Assembly (NCBI GenBank): GCA_027314165.1
Contig: DAHVCH010000002.1
Span: forward strand, 39,716 to 103,715
Direction of reading: 5' to 3'
DNA: 64,000 nt
Origin: Thermoplasmata archaeon
GTDB taxonomy: Archaea > Thermoplasmatota > Thermoplasmata > Lutacidiplasmatales > UBA184
The position numbers were made by a program, and so were the translations under genes. Under the pieces are notes generated by a model. That model did not search any database and was not told where the DNA came from. It worked only from the letters and a program-made list of their open reading frames with translations. This document shows positions 26,755-35,376 of the stretch, piece after piece (within the stretch, counting starts at the first letter, position 1; each line of letters begins with the position of its first letter).

Positions 26755-27881
26755 GCCTGTTCGACCTGGGCCGCTCCTGGGCCGTCGTTCGCAAGGAGCT
26801 CAAGGAGTACCGTCGACAGCGGTTCATCCTCTCCACCCTGCTCGTGCCGCCGATCGTCCTGGCGGTCATCGGTCCCCTGGGCGCGTCGTTGCCCCTCTAC
26901 CTCGGACAGCACCAGGTCGACCCCCAGGTCATCGACCATTTTCCGCGGCCCTCCGCGACCCTATGGTTAGGGCCGGACAACTCCTCCGCCTACCTGGCCA
27001 ACCATACCTCTAACGGCGAGTTACGGCTGGACCACGTAGGGGTGATCGGGCTCTCGCTGAGCTTCGTCATCGTCCAGAACTCCACCCTCGAGGGGGCGAC
27101 CCTCGTCCAGTATTCGATGAACCACAGCGTCGTCATCGGGTCTAACTTGACGAACGGGGTGGCCACGAGCACCCTGCTCTTCCATTCCAACGTCCACAAG
27201 TCGGTGCTGCAGAACTGCACCGGGCTCGGCCTCAAGATCTGGCAGACGATGCTCGTGGGCTCGCCGAACGTCCAGGTCCTCCAGCAGGACGGTTCTTCAC
27301 CGGCGACGATCGCGGAGCAGATCCTCGCAGGCTACCCCCTGCTCATGGCGGTGATCCCGGCCGTCCTTCCCGCCGGGATCGCCTCGTACGCGCTGGTGGG
27401 TGAGAAGAACAACCGGAGCCTCGAGCCGCTCCTGGCCTCCCCGCTCTCGGACCGGGAGCTGCTCTGGGGCAAGATCCTGGGCATCCTCCTACCGACGCTC
27501 GGGGTGACGGCGCTGGGCTTCGCCCTCCTTGCCCTTGTCTCCGATGCCCTCGTCGCGGGGCCCCTCGGTTTCCTCCTCTTCCCGAACCTCACCTGGGCGA
27601 TCGCCTTCCTCGCGCTCTCTCCCCTGCTCGCATTCATGGCGATCACCATCTCGGTGGTGATCTCCGCCCGTTCCACCGATGTCCGGTCGGCCCAGGAGGT
27701 CTCGAGCCTGCTGGTCCTTCCCGTGATCTTCCTCTTCGTGGGCTCGATCCTCACCTCCGCTCTCACGAACGTGTGGGTCCTAGGGGTGCTCGCGGTGGGG
27801 CTGCTCGCGCTCGACGCGGTGCTCTTCCAGATCGCCGTGGACCTCTTCCAACGCGAAGCGATCCTGGTCAAGTGGAAGTAG
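26751..27881 (+). CDS. ABC-2 type transporter permease
   Basis: A 376-residue membrane protein of the NatB/ABC-2 class. VVRKELKEYRRQRFIL precedes the first helix (about residues 27-47), a large extracellular domain of about 140 residues follows, then five or six helices fill residues 195-370. A cytoplasmic loop with EKNNRSLEPLLASPLSDREL (about 222-241) is the typical coupling segment between helices 2 and 3. It pairs with the ATPase encoded upstream (ATGA overlap). Substrate unknown; sodium, drugs and lipids are known in the family. Confidence 0.88.
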   Translation: MSLFDLGRSWAVVRKELKEYRRQRFILSTLLVPPIVLAVIGPLGASLPLYLGQHQVDPQVIDHFPRPSATLWLGPDNSSAYLANHTSNGELRLDHVGVIGLSLSFVIVQNSTLEGATLVQYSMNHSVVIGSNLTNGVATSTLLFHSNVHKSVLQNCTGLGLKIWQTMLVGSPNVQVLQQDGSSPATIAEQILAGYPLLMAVIPAVLPAGIASYALVGEKNNRSLEPLLASPLSDRELLWGKILGILLPTLGVTALGFALLALVSDALVAGPLGFLLFPNLTWAIAFLALSPLLAFMAITISVVISARSTDVRSAQEVSSLLVLPVIFLFVGSILTSALTNVWVLGVLAVGLLALDAVLFQIAVDLFQREAILVKWK

Positions 27882-28170
27882 CGCGAGGGGTCCGGGAGGG
27901 CCCCGGGTCGCACTTCCGGCCGCTCCTGGGTAGGTCCGTGCGCCCAACGCGGGCGATGCCCCCCCTGAAGAGGAGGCCCTCTTCCTGGTTCCCGAAGCCT
28001 TCGGGCCGTAGGCTCGGCCTGTCGCGCTCGTCCCTCCGGTCCCGCTCGGCTTACCGGTCTGGGGGGTGCCCGGGAACCGGTTCGCCCTCGGGCTCCCGCC
28101 TCGGGCCCAGGTCACACTCCGCGGACTCTCGCCACTCCTCAAATACCTCGTCTCCGTGGGGAGCTCGGCC

Positions 28171-28869
28171 ATGTTCGGGTCCACTCCTGCCATCTCTCAG
28201 CCGCCGATGTCCGGCCGCACCGCGTACGACCTTCCCCCGGGCGTGATGAAGGGCACGACGACCGTCGGGCTCGTGTGCAAGGACGGGGTGGTGCTGGGGA
28301 CCGAGCGGCGGGCCACCTACTACGGCGGGTTCATCGCGAGCAAGACCGCCCAGAAGCTCTTCCGGATCGACGAGCGGATCGGGGCCACGATCGCCGGAGG
28401 GGTGGGAGACGCCCAGACCCTCATCCGGACCCTCCGCGCCGAGGCCGCGCTCTACCGCCTCCGCCGGACCGCTCCGATGACCGTGGAGGCCGCCACGACG
28501 CTGCTCTCCAACATCCTGAACGGGAACCGCTACTTCCCCTACTACGTCGGCATGATGGTCGGTGGGGTCGACCCCAGCGGCAACCGCCTCTTCTCGATCG
28601 ACGCCGACGGCGGGGCGATCTCCGACAAGTACGCTTCCGTCGGAAGCGGCTCGACGATCGCCTACGGGGTCCTGGAAGAATCCTACGAACCCACCCTCAC
28701 GCTGAACGAGGGGGCCGACTTGACCGTCCGTGCCCTGACGGCCGCCATGAAGCGCGACGCCAACAGCGGCAACGGCTACCTCCTCGCCACGATCAGCGAG
28801 AAGGAGTTCCACGAGCACTCCGAGGACGAGGTCAAGAAGCGCCTCTCCCGGCTGAAGATCTCCCTCTGA
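28171..28869 (+). CDS. psmB: 20S proteasome beta subunit
   Basis: The catalytic subunit of the archaeal 20S proteasome, a 232-residue precursor. A 28-residue propeptide ends VMKG, and autocleavage exposes the nucleophile Thr (codon 28255) in TTTVGLVCKDGV. After cleavage, Glu17 and a Lys in ASKTAQKLF (position 34, equivalent to Lys33 of the Thermoplasma enzyme, one residue shifted) complete the site. The match to the Thermoplasma beta subunit is long: VGDAQTLIRTLRAE, LLSNILNGNRY and YASVGSGST. ATG 28171 or ATG 28207 could be the start; an AAATACC patch at 28141 slightly favours 28171 as leaderless. The alpha subunit and PAN ATPase are not in this window. Confidence 0.93.
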   Translation: MFGSTPAISQPPMSGRTAYDLPPGVMKGTTTVGLVCKDGVVLGTERRATYYGGFIASKTAQKLFRIDERIGATIAGGVGDAQTLIRTLRAEAALYRLRRTAPMTVEAATTLLSNILNGNRYFPYYVGMMVGGVDPSGNRLFSIDADGGAISDKYASVGSGSTIAYGVLEESYEPTLTLNEGADLTVRALTAAMKRDANSGNGYLLATISEKEFHEHSEDEVKKRLSRLKISL

Positions 28870-28986
28870 GGGAGACGGGGTCCGTCCGCGCCCGGCCTGC
28901 GGTCGGGCGAAGGTTCCGGGCCCAGAGACCGAGCCCTTTTAGGCGGAACGACCCCATGAGAGCCCCTGCGTAGGCACACTCTGTCC

Positions 28987-30168
28987 ATGCCCAAACGAGA
29001 CTACTACGACGTCCTGAAACTCCCCAAGACCGCGAGCCCCGAGGAGATCCGCTCCTCCTACCGCAGGCTGGCGCGGGAGTACCATCCGGACCTCAACAAG
29101 GAGAACGCGAAGGAGGCGGAGGAGAAGTTCAAGGAGCTCTCCGAGGCCTACGAGGTGCTCGCGGACGAGCAGAAGCGCAAGCACTACGACACGGGGGGTT
29201 TCGACGCGGTCTCCCAGGACTTCGGCCCTCAGGGGTTCAACTGGCAGAACTTCTCCCACGCCGGGGACCTGGAGGACATGTTCGGCGGGACGGACCCGCT
29301 GAGGGACTTCTTCCGTCAGGCCGGGGTCCGAGGCGACCTCTTTGGGGGGATCTTCGGTCAGGGGTTCCAGGTCGCCTCCCGAGGCAGGGGCCGTGACCTG
29401 GAGGTCGCGATCCGGGTGAAGCTCGGGGACCTCATCCAGGGTATCCAGCGCGATGTGGAGGTTCCCCGGGCCGACCGTTGCGAGGACTGCAAGGGGACCG
29501 GCGCGGAGGGCGGGACCGCGATGGAGACGTGCAAGACCTGCGGCGGCAGCGGGCAGGTCAGGAACGTGCGCCGCTCCGGCTACGCCCAGCTCGTCACGAT
29601 CAACGCGTGCCCCACGTGCAGGGGCGAGGGCCGCAAGGTCCTCAAGGCGTGCTCGCACTGCGGGGGGGCAGGTCGGCTGCGCGTCAACCGCCATCTCCGG
29701 ATCCGGATCCCCGCTGGCCTGGACGACGGGACCGTCCTCCGACTGGCGGGCGAGGGCGAGCGCGGCCCTTCGGGAAGGGCGGGCGACCTCTTCGTCCAGG
29801 TGATCGTCGACAACGGCACCTTCCACCGCGAGGGCCGGGACATCTACACCGACCTCACCGTGGACCTTTCCCAGGCGCTCCTCGGCGACACGGTGAGGAT
29901 CCCCACCCTCTCGGGCCAGGCCGAGCTCTCCGTCCCCCCGGCGACCCAGCCGGAGTCCACGCTCCGCCTGAAGGGCGAGGGAATGCCACCTCCCGGGGGT
30001 GGGAGCCGAGGCGACCTCTTTGTGACCATCCATGTGCGACTGCCCGACCGTCTCTCCTCCGAGCAGCGCGACACCGTGCGGAGGACGTTCGGAGAACCTG
30101 GCGGGGTGGCCTCGGTTCCCGAGCGGGATAGGGGCTCCGGCGGTTTCTTCAGTCGCCGCAAGGGGTGA
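28987..30168 (+). CDS. dnaJ: Chaperone DnaJ (type I Hsp40)
   Basis: Hsp70 co-chaperone, 393 residues. The J domain has YYDVLKLPKTASPEEI and the HPD motif (YHPDLN, about residues 36-41). A Gly/Phe-rich linker follows, then four CxxCxGxG-type zinc motifs: CEDCKGTG, CKTCGGSG, CPTCRGEG and CSHCGGAG (about 165-235), the two beta substrate-binding domains, and a C-terminal tail. All four zinc pairs are intact. In many archaea dnaJ follows grpE and dnaK; here neither is adjacent. A TATA-like CTTTTAGG at 28937-28944 lies about 45 bp before ATG 28987, giving a short leader. A methyltransferase gene follows with a two-base gap. Confidence 0.95.
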   Translation: MPKRDYYDVLKLPKTASPEEIRSSYRRLAREYHPDLNKENAKEAEEKFKELSEAYEVLADEQKRKHYDTGGFDAVSQDFGPQGFNWQNFSHAGDLEDMFGGTDPLRDFFRQAGVRGDLFGGIFGQGFQVASRGRGRDLEVAIRVKLGDLIQGIQRDVEVPRADRCEDCKGTGAEGGTAMETCKTCGGSGQVRNVRRSGYAQLVTINACPTCRGEGRKVLKACSHCGGAGRLRVNRHLRIRIPAGLDDGTVLRLAGEGERGPSGRAGDLFVQVIVDNGTFHREGRDIYTDLTVDLSQALLGDTVRIPTLSGQAELSVPPATQPESTLRLKGEGMPPPGGGSRGDLFVTIHVRLPDRLSSEQRDTVRRTFGEPGGVASVPERDRGSGGFFSRRKG

Positions 30169-30170
30169 GC

Positions 30171-30842
30171 ATGCCTCCCGATCCTCCCGGAAGCCCTCCG
30201 CCGGACGAGATGCCAGAGGAGCTCGCACCCGGGTTCCAGCACTACTTCACGCCAAAGCCCAAAGTGGGCCACGCCACCCGGACGCTCCGCTTCCTCTACC
30301 GCGGGCGAGTCCTTTCCTTCACCACCGACCTGGGGATCTTCTCCTACGAGGGGGTGGACCCCGGCACGTCGCTTCTCATCGAGAACATGGAGCTCGAGGA
30401 GGGTGAGAACGTCCTGGACATCGGGTGCGGATGGGGAGCTATCGGGATCGCGGCGGCCGTGAGCGTCCCCCAGGGCCAGGCCACGCTCGTCGACGTGAAC
30501 CATCGGGCCATCCTGCTGGCCAGGCAGAACGCCCGAGCGAACCACCTCACCAACGTGGAGGTCCTGCAGGGCGATCTTTTCGTTCCGGTAGGAGAGCGTC
30601 GGTTCGACCTCATCGCCACCAACCCCCCCTACAAGGCTGGGCGAGACCTCGTGATCCGCGCGCTGGAAGAGGCTCCGGCGCACCTCACCCCTGGGGGCCG
30701 GCTTCTCCTCGTGGGAAAAGGCAGCCAGGGGGTCCTCTTCTATCAGCACTGGCTCGAGGAGCGCTGGGCCTCCGTCGAGGTCATGGGGCGAAGGTCCGGC
30801 TATCGGGTGCTGAAGGCGTCGGGTCCACCGGCTTCGCCGTGA
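30171..30842 (+). CDS. RsmC/MTS-type small-domain methyltransferase
   Basis: A 223-residue class I SAM-dependent methyltransferase. Motif I is VLDIGCGWGAIGIAAA (about residues 84-99), and the amino-methylation signature NPPY lies near 150. NPPY enzymes methylate exocyclic amino groups of bases or glutamine in proteins; the closest pattern is the rRNA guanine-N2 methyltransferase group. YFTPKPKVGH at the start resembles archaeal members. ATG 30171 lies two bases after the dnaJ stop, so the two are cotranscribed; GTG 30165 is an alternative. Substrate is not determined. A perfect GC hairpin begins at its stop codon. Confidence 0.82.
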   Translation: MPPDPPGSPPPDEMPEELAPGFQHYFTPKPKVGHATRTLRFLYRGRVLSFTTDLGIFSYEGVDPGTSLLIENMELEEGENVLDIGCGWGAIGIAAAVSVPQGQATLVDVNHRAILLARQNARANHLTNVEVLQGDLFVPVGERRFDLIATNPPYKAGRDLVIRALEEAPAHLTPGGRLLLVGKGSQGVLFYQHWLEERWASVEVMGRRSGYRVLKASGPPASP

Positions 30843-30860
30843 ACCCGGGCCCCCGGGTTC
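30841..30860 (+). terminator. Perfect GC hairpin at the end of the dnaJ-methyltransferase unit
   Basis: GAACCCGGG and CCCGGGTTC form a 9-bp perfect stem with a two-base centre, starting inside the stop codon. There is no following T-tract, so termination is plausible but unproven; it may just be a stable 3' end. Confidence 0.3.
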
Positions 30861-30943
30861 CTCAGGGAGACGCCCGGACCCCCCCGGCTACGGGGGGAGC
30901 GGGGGCCCGGGAGACCCTTGCATCGGGGAAACCCAGGGCTAAG

Positions 30944-30953
30944 GCTTAAATTA
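30944..30953 (+). promoter_or_regulatory. TATA box of ribosomal protein operon
   Basis: GCTTAAATTA, an AT-rich island in GC-rich surroundings, about 68 bp before the proposed S13 start. This predicts a transcript start near 30975 and a leader of roughly 35-40 nt that carries the Shine-Dalgarno at 31000-31005. Confidence 0.5.
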
Positions 30954-31011
30954 GGGAATAAGGTCGGGGCGAACCCCCGGCAAGGTCGGGGCAACATCCA
31001 GGAGGGATCGC

Positions 31012-31716
31012 ACGGCGCCTAAGGAGGAGAAGGGAGTCGCTTCTCCCGCTCAAGAATCCAAGACCGCAGCCCCCGCTGGCGCACCCGCCGCAGCCGCGAA
31101 GGATGCGGGCAAGAAGCCCAAGGAAGGCAGGGAGCCCAAGGAGGGGAAGGGCGAGAAGGGCGGCGAGAAGAAGGCCGCGAAATCCGGTCCCCCCGAGAAG
31201 AAGACCAAGAAGGTCTCCGACAATCCCAATTTCCGTTACATCGTCCGCGTCGCGAACACCGACCTGGACGGAACGCGCCCGACCATCATGGCGCTCACCA
31301 AGATTCCCGGCGTCGGCGTCCGTATCGCCGAGGCCACCGCCCGCGTCATGGGGCTCAACCCCTCGGGCTACATCGGGGACCTCACCGAGGAGCAGACCGA
31401 TGCGATCGAGACCACGATCCTCTCGATCTCCACGAAGCTCCCCCCCTGGATGCTGAACCACCCCATGGACCGCACCACGGGTGCGGTCGGACACCTGGTC
31501 TCGGCGGACCTCGAGACCTCGATCCGCGACGACGTGAACCTGATGAAAATGATCCGGTGCTACAAGGGCATCCGGCACGAGCGCGGCCAGAAGGTCCGCG
31601 GACAGCGGACCCGGTCCAACGGAAGGACCGGCATGGCGGCGGGTGTCCTCAAGAAGGCAGCCAAGGAAGCGGCCGGCGCCGCGAAGGGCGCCGGAGGCAA
31701 GGATGAGAAGAAGTGA
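31012..31716 (+). CDS. rpsM: Ribosomal protein S13 (uS13), apparent ACG start
   Basis: Small-subunit protein of the 30S head, contacting tRNA and the 50S subunit. The conserved core runs from NPNFRYIVRVANTDLDG (base 31222) through IPGVGVRIAEATARVMG to HERGQKVRGQRTRSNG. The frame upstream is open but has no ATG, GTG or TTG before 31288, and starting at ATG 31288 would delete the universally conserved first strand. AGGAGG at 31000-31005, six bases before ACG 31012, marks that ACG as the start; the product would begin (M)APKEEKGVASP. It has a Lys/Ala/Glu/Pro-rich extension of about 70 residues before the core and a basic Lys/Ala/Gly tail. Either a rare ACG start or a T-to-C change or read error at 31013. 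First gene of the S13-S4-S11-RpoD operon. Confidence 0.88.
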   Translation, partial: TAPKEEKGVASPAQESKTAAPAGAPAAAAKDAGKKPKEGREPKEGKGEKGGEKKAAKSGPPEKKTKKVSDNPNFRYIVRVANTDLDGTRPTIMALTKIPGVGVRIAEATARVMGLNPSGYIGDLTEEQTDAIETTILSISTKLPPWMLNHPMDRTTGAVGHLVSADLETSIRDDVNLMKMIRCYKGIRHERGQKVRGQRTRSNGRTGMAAGVLKKAAKEAAGAAKGAGGKDEKK

Positions 31717-31775
31717 GGTCCCCCCTCCCTTCTGAAAGGTCCTTCAACTCGGTATCCTAGGAGTTCAACGTCAAC

Positions 31776-32408
31776 ATGGGCGACCCCAAGTTCCTGCGCA
31801 GGACGTACGACCGGCCGAAGCACCCGTGGGAACAGGCCCGCATGGACGAGGAGCGCAAGCTGCTCGCCAAGTACGGGTTGAAGAACAAGCGGGAGCTGTG
31901 GAAGGCGGAGTCGCTGCTCCGTAACTACCGGCGGCAGGCCCGTCAGCTCCAGGCACGGCTGCGCGCGAAGGAAGCGCAGGCCGAGAAGGAGACGAAGTGG
32001 CTTCTGGACAGCCTGGCCCGGCTCGGCGTCCTGCCGACGGGGACCCCGACCCTCGATGATGTGCTCACCCTCGAGACCTCCGACCTCATCCAGCGCCGCC
32101 TTCAGTGGATCGTCTACGTGAAGGGACTGGCCGCCACGGCCCACCAGGCGAGGCAGCTCATCGTGCACGGACACATCTCCATCGGCGACCACCGGGTCAC
32201 CCGCCCGGGCTACTTCGTCCGCAGCGAGGAGGAGACCCGCATCGCCTATGACGGGTCGAGCCCGCTCAGCGACGACAGCCACCAGATCCGCAACGCGATC
32301 CGGGCCAAGGCCGAGACCGCCAGCACGACGACCGTGCCCGCCCCGATGGATCCGACCGGCGCCCCGCCTACGGGGCCCTCGGGACCCGCCCCCGTGGGAG
32401 GTGCCTGA
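31776..32408 (+). CDS. rpsD: Ribosomal protein S4 (uS4)
   Basis: Primary 16S rRNA-binding protein that starts assembly of the 30S body, 210 residues. [18 protein letters not shown] at the N-terminus and [14 protein letters not shown] are diagnostic of archaeal S4. The S4 RNA-binding domain is at about 105-165 ([31 protein letters not shown]). The last 35 residues are Pro/Thr/Ala/Gly-rich, an extension beyond the usual archaeal end. It lies 59 bp after S13, and its stop overlaps the S11 start by one base (TGATG). Confidence 0.95.
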   Translation: MGDPKFLRRTYDRPKHPWEQARMDEERKLLAKYGLKNKRELWKAESLLRNYRRQARQLQARLRAKEAQAEKETKWLLDSLARLGVLPTGTPTLDDVLTLETSDLIQRRLQWIVYVKGLAATAHQARQLIVHGHISIGDHRVTRPGYFVRSEEETRIAYDGSSPLSDDSHQIRNAIRAKAETASTTTVPAPMDPTGAPPTGPSGPAPVGGA

Positions 32409-32791
32409 TGGCGAAGGTCGGGATCGCCCACATCTTCGCCTCGTACAACAACATCCACATCGTCGTGACCGACATCACCGGCGCCGAGACCCTCGCCAAG
32501 GCGACCGGCGGGATGGTGGTCAAGGCCGCCCGCGACGAGTCCTCTCCCTACGCGGCCATGAAGGCGGCCGACCAGGTCGCCGGTGAGATCCGCGAGAAGG
32601 GGTACGACACGATCCACGTCCGCGTCCGCGCCCCAGGGGGCAACAAGCCCCGCTCGCCAGGACCCGGGGCCCAGGCGGCGATCCGCGCGCTCGCCCGCGC
32701 GGGGCTCAAGATCGGTCGCATCGAGGACGTCACGCCGATCCCCCACGACGGCACCAAGCCCAAGGGTGGTCGCCGGGGACGCCGGGTGTAG
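32408..32791 (+). CDS. rpsK: Ribosomal protein S11 (uS11)
   Basis: Platform protein of the 30S subunit, 127 residues, normal archaeal length. [20 protein letters not shown] at the N-terminus, then the conserved [18 protein letters not shown], and the C-terminal [24 protein letters not shown] are all family signatures. Translationally coupled to S4 by the overlapping TGATG. RNA polymerase subunit D follows after 32 bp with a GGAGG Shine-Dalgarno. Confidence 0.96.
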   Translation: MAKVGIAHIFASYNNIHIVVTDITGAETLAKATGGMVVKAARDESSPYAAMKAADQVAGEIREKGYDTIHVRVRAPGGNKPRSPGPGAQAAIRALARAGLKIGRIEDVTPIPHDGTKPKGGRRGRRV

Positions 32792-32823
32792 GACGGCTCG
32801 CCCCGGTTCAGGGAGGAAAGATC

Positions 32824-33669
32824 ATGGAGATCAACATCGAGGAGCTCAAGCCTCACGCCGCCCGCATCCGCTTCACGAAGACCACGGCCAGCCAGATCAA
32901 CTCGATCCGGCGGACCCTGCTCTCGGACGTCCCGAAGATGGCCATCGAGGACGTGGAGTTCCACTTGGGCCCGATCCGTGACGAGGCCTCCGGAAAGGAC
33001 TACGACTCCGCCACGAGCCTGTTCGACGAGAACGTCGCGCTCCGGCTCGGCCTCCTCCCGATCCCCTCGGACCTGAAGCAGTTCCGGTTCAAGGAGAAGT
33101 GCGTCTGCAAGGGCGAGGGCTGCGCGAACTGCCAGATCGTCTACTCCATCGACAAGAAGGGCCCGTGCACGGTCTACTCCGCGGACGTCGTCCCCATCGG
33201 GGACACGAAGCTCACGATCGCCGAGCCCAGCATCCCGATCGTCCGCTTGGGCGCGGACCAGGCGCTCCTGGTCTACGCGACGGCCGTGATGGGGACCGCG
33301 AAGTCCCACGCGAAGTGGCAGGTGGCCCACGCGGTCGGCTTCGGCTACCAGCCGAAGGTCTCGATCTCCCGAGCGAAGGAATGTTCTGACGGATGCCTCA
33401 AGAAGATGCCGACGGTCTGCCCCGGCAAGGTCTTCTCGTGGGCGGACGGGAAGCTCAAGGTCGTCAACGAGAGCGGCTGCATCTTCTGCGAGGCCTGCGA
33501 GAAGGCCTGCACGCACGGCAGCATCACCGTCGACAGCGACCCCACCGACATCCACTTCACCTTCGAGACCGACAGCTCGATGACGGTCCGCGAGGCCATG
33601 CGGTACGCGCTGAACGACATCCACCGCCGCCTGGAAGAGTTCCGGGACGCCGTGGTCTCCATCGGGTAG
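32824..33669 (+). CDS. rpo3: DNA-directed RNA polymerase subunit D with ferredoxin-like domain
   Basis: Archaeal RNA polymerase assembly subunit, the counterpart of half the bacterial alpha dimer and of eukaryotic Rpb3; it dimerises with subunit L. SQINSIRRTLLSDVPKMAIE is the alpha-like dimerisation motif. The inserted domain (about residues 165-235) has two Cys sets: CSDGCLKKMPTVCPG and CIFCEACEKACTHG, the latter a full CxxCxxCxxxC cluster, so two iron-sulfur clusters are possible as in methanogen subunits. An extra Cys-rich loop CVCKGEGCANC lies near residues 96-106. Preceded by GGAGG. The usual archaeal continuation (L18e, L13, S9, rpoN) is absent downstream, so the operon ends here. Confidence 0.95.
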   Translation: MEINIEELKPHAARIRFTKTTASQINSIRRTLLSDVPKMAIEDVEFHLGPIRDEASGKDYDSATSLFDENVALRLGLLPIPSDLKQFRFKEKCVCKGEGCANCQIVYSIDKKGPCTVYSADVVPIGDTKLTIAEPSIPIVRLGADQALLVYATAVMGTAKSHAKWQVAHAVGFGYQPKVSISRAKECSDGCLKKMPTVCPGKVFSWADGKLKVVNESGCIFCEACEKACTHGSITVDSDPTDIHFTFETDSSMTVREAMRYALNDIHRRLEEFRDAVVSIG

Positions 33670-33775
33670 GCCCACCGGTGGACCTGCCTCCTGACCCTCC
33701 TGTTTGGGTCGGGTGGAATCGGTTGAACGGCGGGAAGATAGTCTCGGGCCTCTCGGTTACGGTGAGGCCCATCGC

Positions 33776-34243
33776 ATGCGCGCTCTCGAGTCGGAAGTGC
33801 TGCACCTGAACGAGCTCCTTCCCGCCCTGTTCGACGAGCCCCCGGTTCCGCCCTCCCCCCGGTCGGAGACCGGGAAAGCCGGGGAGAGCCCGGCTGCGCA
33901 GGAGCGGTCGACCGGAAGCTGGGCCCTCGTCGGCGAGGCGCTCATGCGGTCCACGTTCACCCTCGGACCCGAGCCCGTGGTCTTCGTGCCGCTTCCCCGG
34001 GAGCCCGAGGTCCAACCGGACCCGCTCACGGACGACCTCGACGTCCTTCTCGCACGCTTCTCGCGCTTGGGTCTGGAGGAGGAGGTGTCGGCGGCGCGGC
34101 CTCAAGCCGTCCCTCCGGACGCGGCCCCTGCTCCTCGCAGCTCTGACCGGAGGGCGGGCGACCCACGCTCATGGACCGGGAGCTCCTGGTTCAGCTCGCT
34201 CATCTTCGACCTCGTGACGGATCCCGAGCTGGACCTCCAGTGA
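33776..34243 (+). CDS. Hypothetical protein
   Basis: A possible protein of 155 residues, not recognised. It has no membrane helix or cysteine motif; the middle is rich in Pro, Ser and Glu and the end is SSLIFDLVTDPELDLQ. ATG 33776 is preferred because AGATAGTC lies about 36 bp upstream, a weak TATA candidate; the frame is open from 33704. Its Asp/Glu/Leu-rich composition differs from neighbouring shadow frames, which favours a real gene, but no homolog can be named. Confidence 0.45.
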   Translation: MRALESEVLHLNELLPALFDEPPVPPSPRSETGKAGESPAAQERSTGSWALVGEALMRSTFTLGPEPVVFVPLPREPEVQPDPLTDDLDVLLARFSRLGLEEEVSAARPQAVPPDAAPAPRSSDRRAGDPRSWTGSSWFSSLIFDLVTDPELDLQ

Positions 34244-34674
34244 GGCCGTCGCAGCGCTTCCGCGTGGGCGCCCCGATGGGGCCGGGTGAGGCGGGACCCC
34301 CGTAGCCGGGCACCGGCGGAACCCCCCGCGCCCCTCGCTTCGGGCGAGCTCGGGCCCCCGTTCCTCGCACCGTGACGCGGTCACGCTTATGCTACGATGG
34401 CAAAGCATTTCCTTCAGGGTCTTCTCGTGCGCCGCAGAATGGAGCTCGCATCCCTCGACCCGACCCCGCCCCAGGGACGGCGCGCGGGGGTCCGGGCGAT
34501 CGCATCCCCCTGCCGCCCCGGGAGACGAGGCATGAACAAGATCCCGCGGATGGGACCTGAGACCTTGGCCCCCAGGACGGGCCCTGACGGCGTCGGGGAG
34601 GTCAGGGGACATCGAGGGCAGCGCAGGCAGGAAGCCTACCCCGCGGTCGGGGGCAGGACGAAGGGTGGTGCCTT
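34244..34674 (+). other. Intergenic region, no supported gene
   Basis: A 431-bp stretch before the metallo-hydrolase gene. An ATG frame from 34397 begins plausibly (MAKHFLQGLLVRRR) after a TATA-like GCTTATGC at 34384-34391, but its later part is Gly/Arg/Pro-rich shadow-like sequence and it overlaps the next gene's start. A small perfect palindrome GTGACGCGGTCAC sits at 34371-34383, next to that TATA-like site. Nothing more is supported. Confidence 0.35.
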
Positions 34675-35355
34675 GTGGCCGTGATCGGGACACCCGTGGT
34701 CGAGGGTGTGGGTCGGATTCCGGGATTCGTCAACGCGTACGTGTTTCGCGAGGGCTCGGACACCTACCTCATCGACACCACGATGAACAAGAACGCGAAC
34801 CCTATTCGCAAGGCCTTCGAACAGGCGGGGGTGAGCCTCTCCAGCCTCGGCACGATCCTCCTGACCCATGCCCATGTCGATCATATCCGGGGGGCCCTCG
34901 CCCTCGAACAGGCGAGCCACGCCGGCGTCGCCTGCCACGCAGTGGACGCACCGGCCGTGGACGGGCGGGCTCCCCTGAGGATTCCTCCGGTGATGCGATG
35001 GTTCCTCCGGGTGCGACCCGTGGCCGTGGGACGCACGCTCCACGACGGGGACACGATCGGCCCGTTCCGGGTCGTGTATGCTCCCGGACATACGATGGGG
35101 GAGGTCGCCTTCTACCACCCCGGGCGGCGGATCCTGTTCTCGGGCGACTCCGTGGTCGAGCGAAAGGGCAAGCTGACCCTCCCTGCGGCAGGCTTCGCCG
35201 CCGACCTCCCTAAGGCCGTGAGCTCCCTCGACATCCTGAGAAAGCTGCAGGTCGACACCCTGCTTCCCGGGCACGGCGTGCCCGTCACGAGGGACGTGGC
35301 GCCCATGCTGGATGAGCTCATTCGCAGGGCACCGCGCGACTACCTTGGGGCCTGA
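34675..35355 (+). CDS. Metallo-beta-lactamase-fold hydrolase
   Basis: A 226-residue MBL-fold enzyme. The metal motif THAHVDH (about residues 64-70) is the HxHxDH signature; further ligands are in APGHTMGEVAFY (about 137), FSGDSVV (about 159) and LLPGHGVPV (about 198). The overall form (YLIDTTMNKNANPIRKAF, then the HxHxDH) is like the glyoxalase II/persulfide dioxygenase branch, so a thioester or similar substrate is possible, but specificity cannot be set. GTG 34675 is used; no Shine-Dalgarno is obvious. Confidence 0.85.
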   Translation: MAVIGTPVVEGVGRIPGFVNAYVFREGSDTYLIDTTMNKNANPIRKAFEQAGVSLSSLGTILLTHAHVDHIRGALALEQASHAGVACHAVDAPAVDGRAPLRIPPVMRWFLRVRPVAVGRTLHDGDTIGPFRVVYAPGHTMGEVAFYHPGRRILFSGDSVVERKGKLTLPAAGFAADLPKAVSSLDILRKLQVDTLLPGHGVPVTRDVAPMLDELIRRAPRDYLGA

Positions 35356-35376
35356 GGCCCCAAAGTCGGGCCAGGT

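Noticed and set aside
31288..31716. S13 starting at ATG 31288
   Set aside because: It would delete the conserved first strand of S13, which is encoded in the same frame upstream.
34397..34684. ATG frame starting MAKHFLQG after a TATA-like site
   Set aside because: Only the first 15 residues look native; the rest is shadow-like and overlaps the next gene's start.
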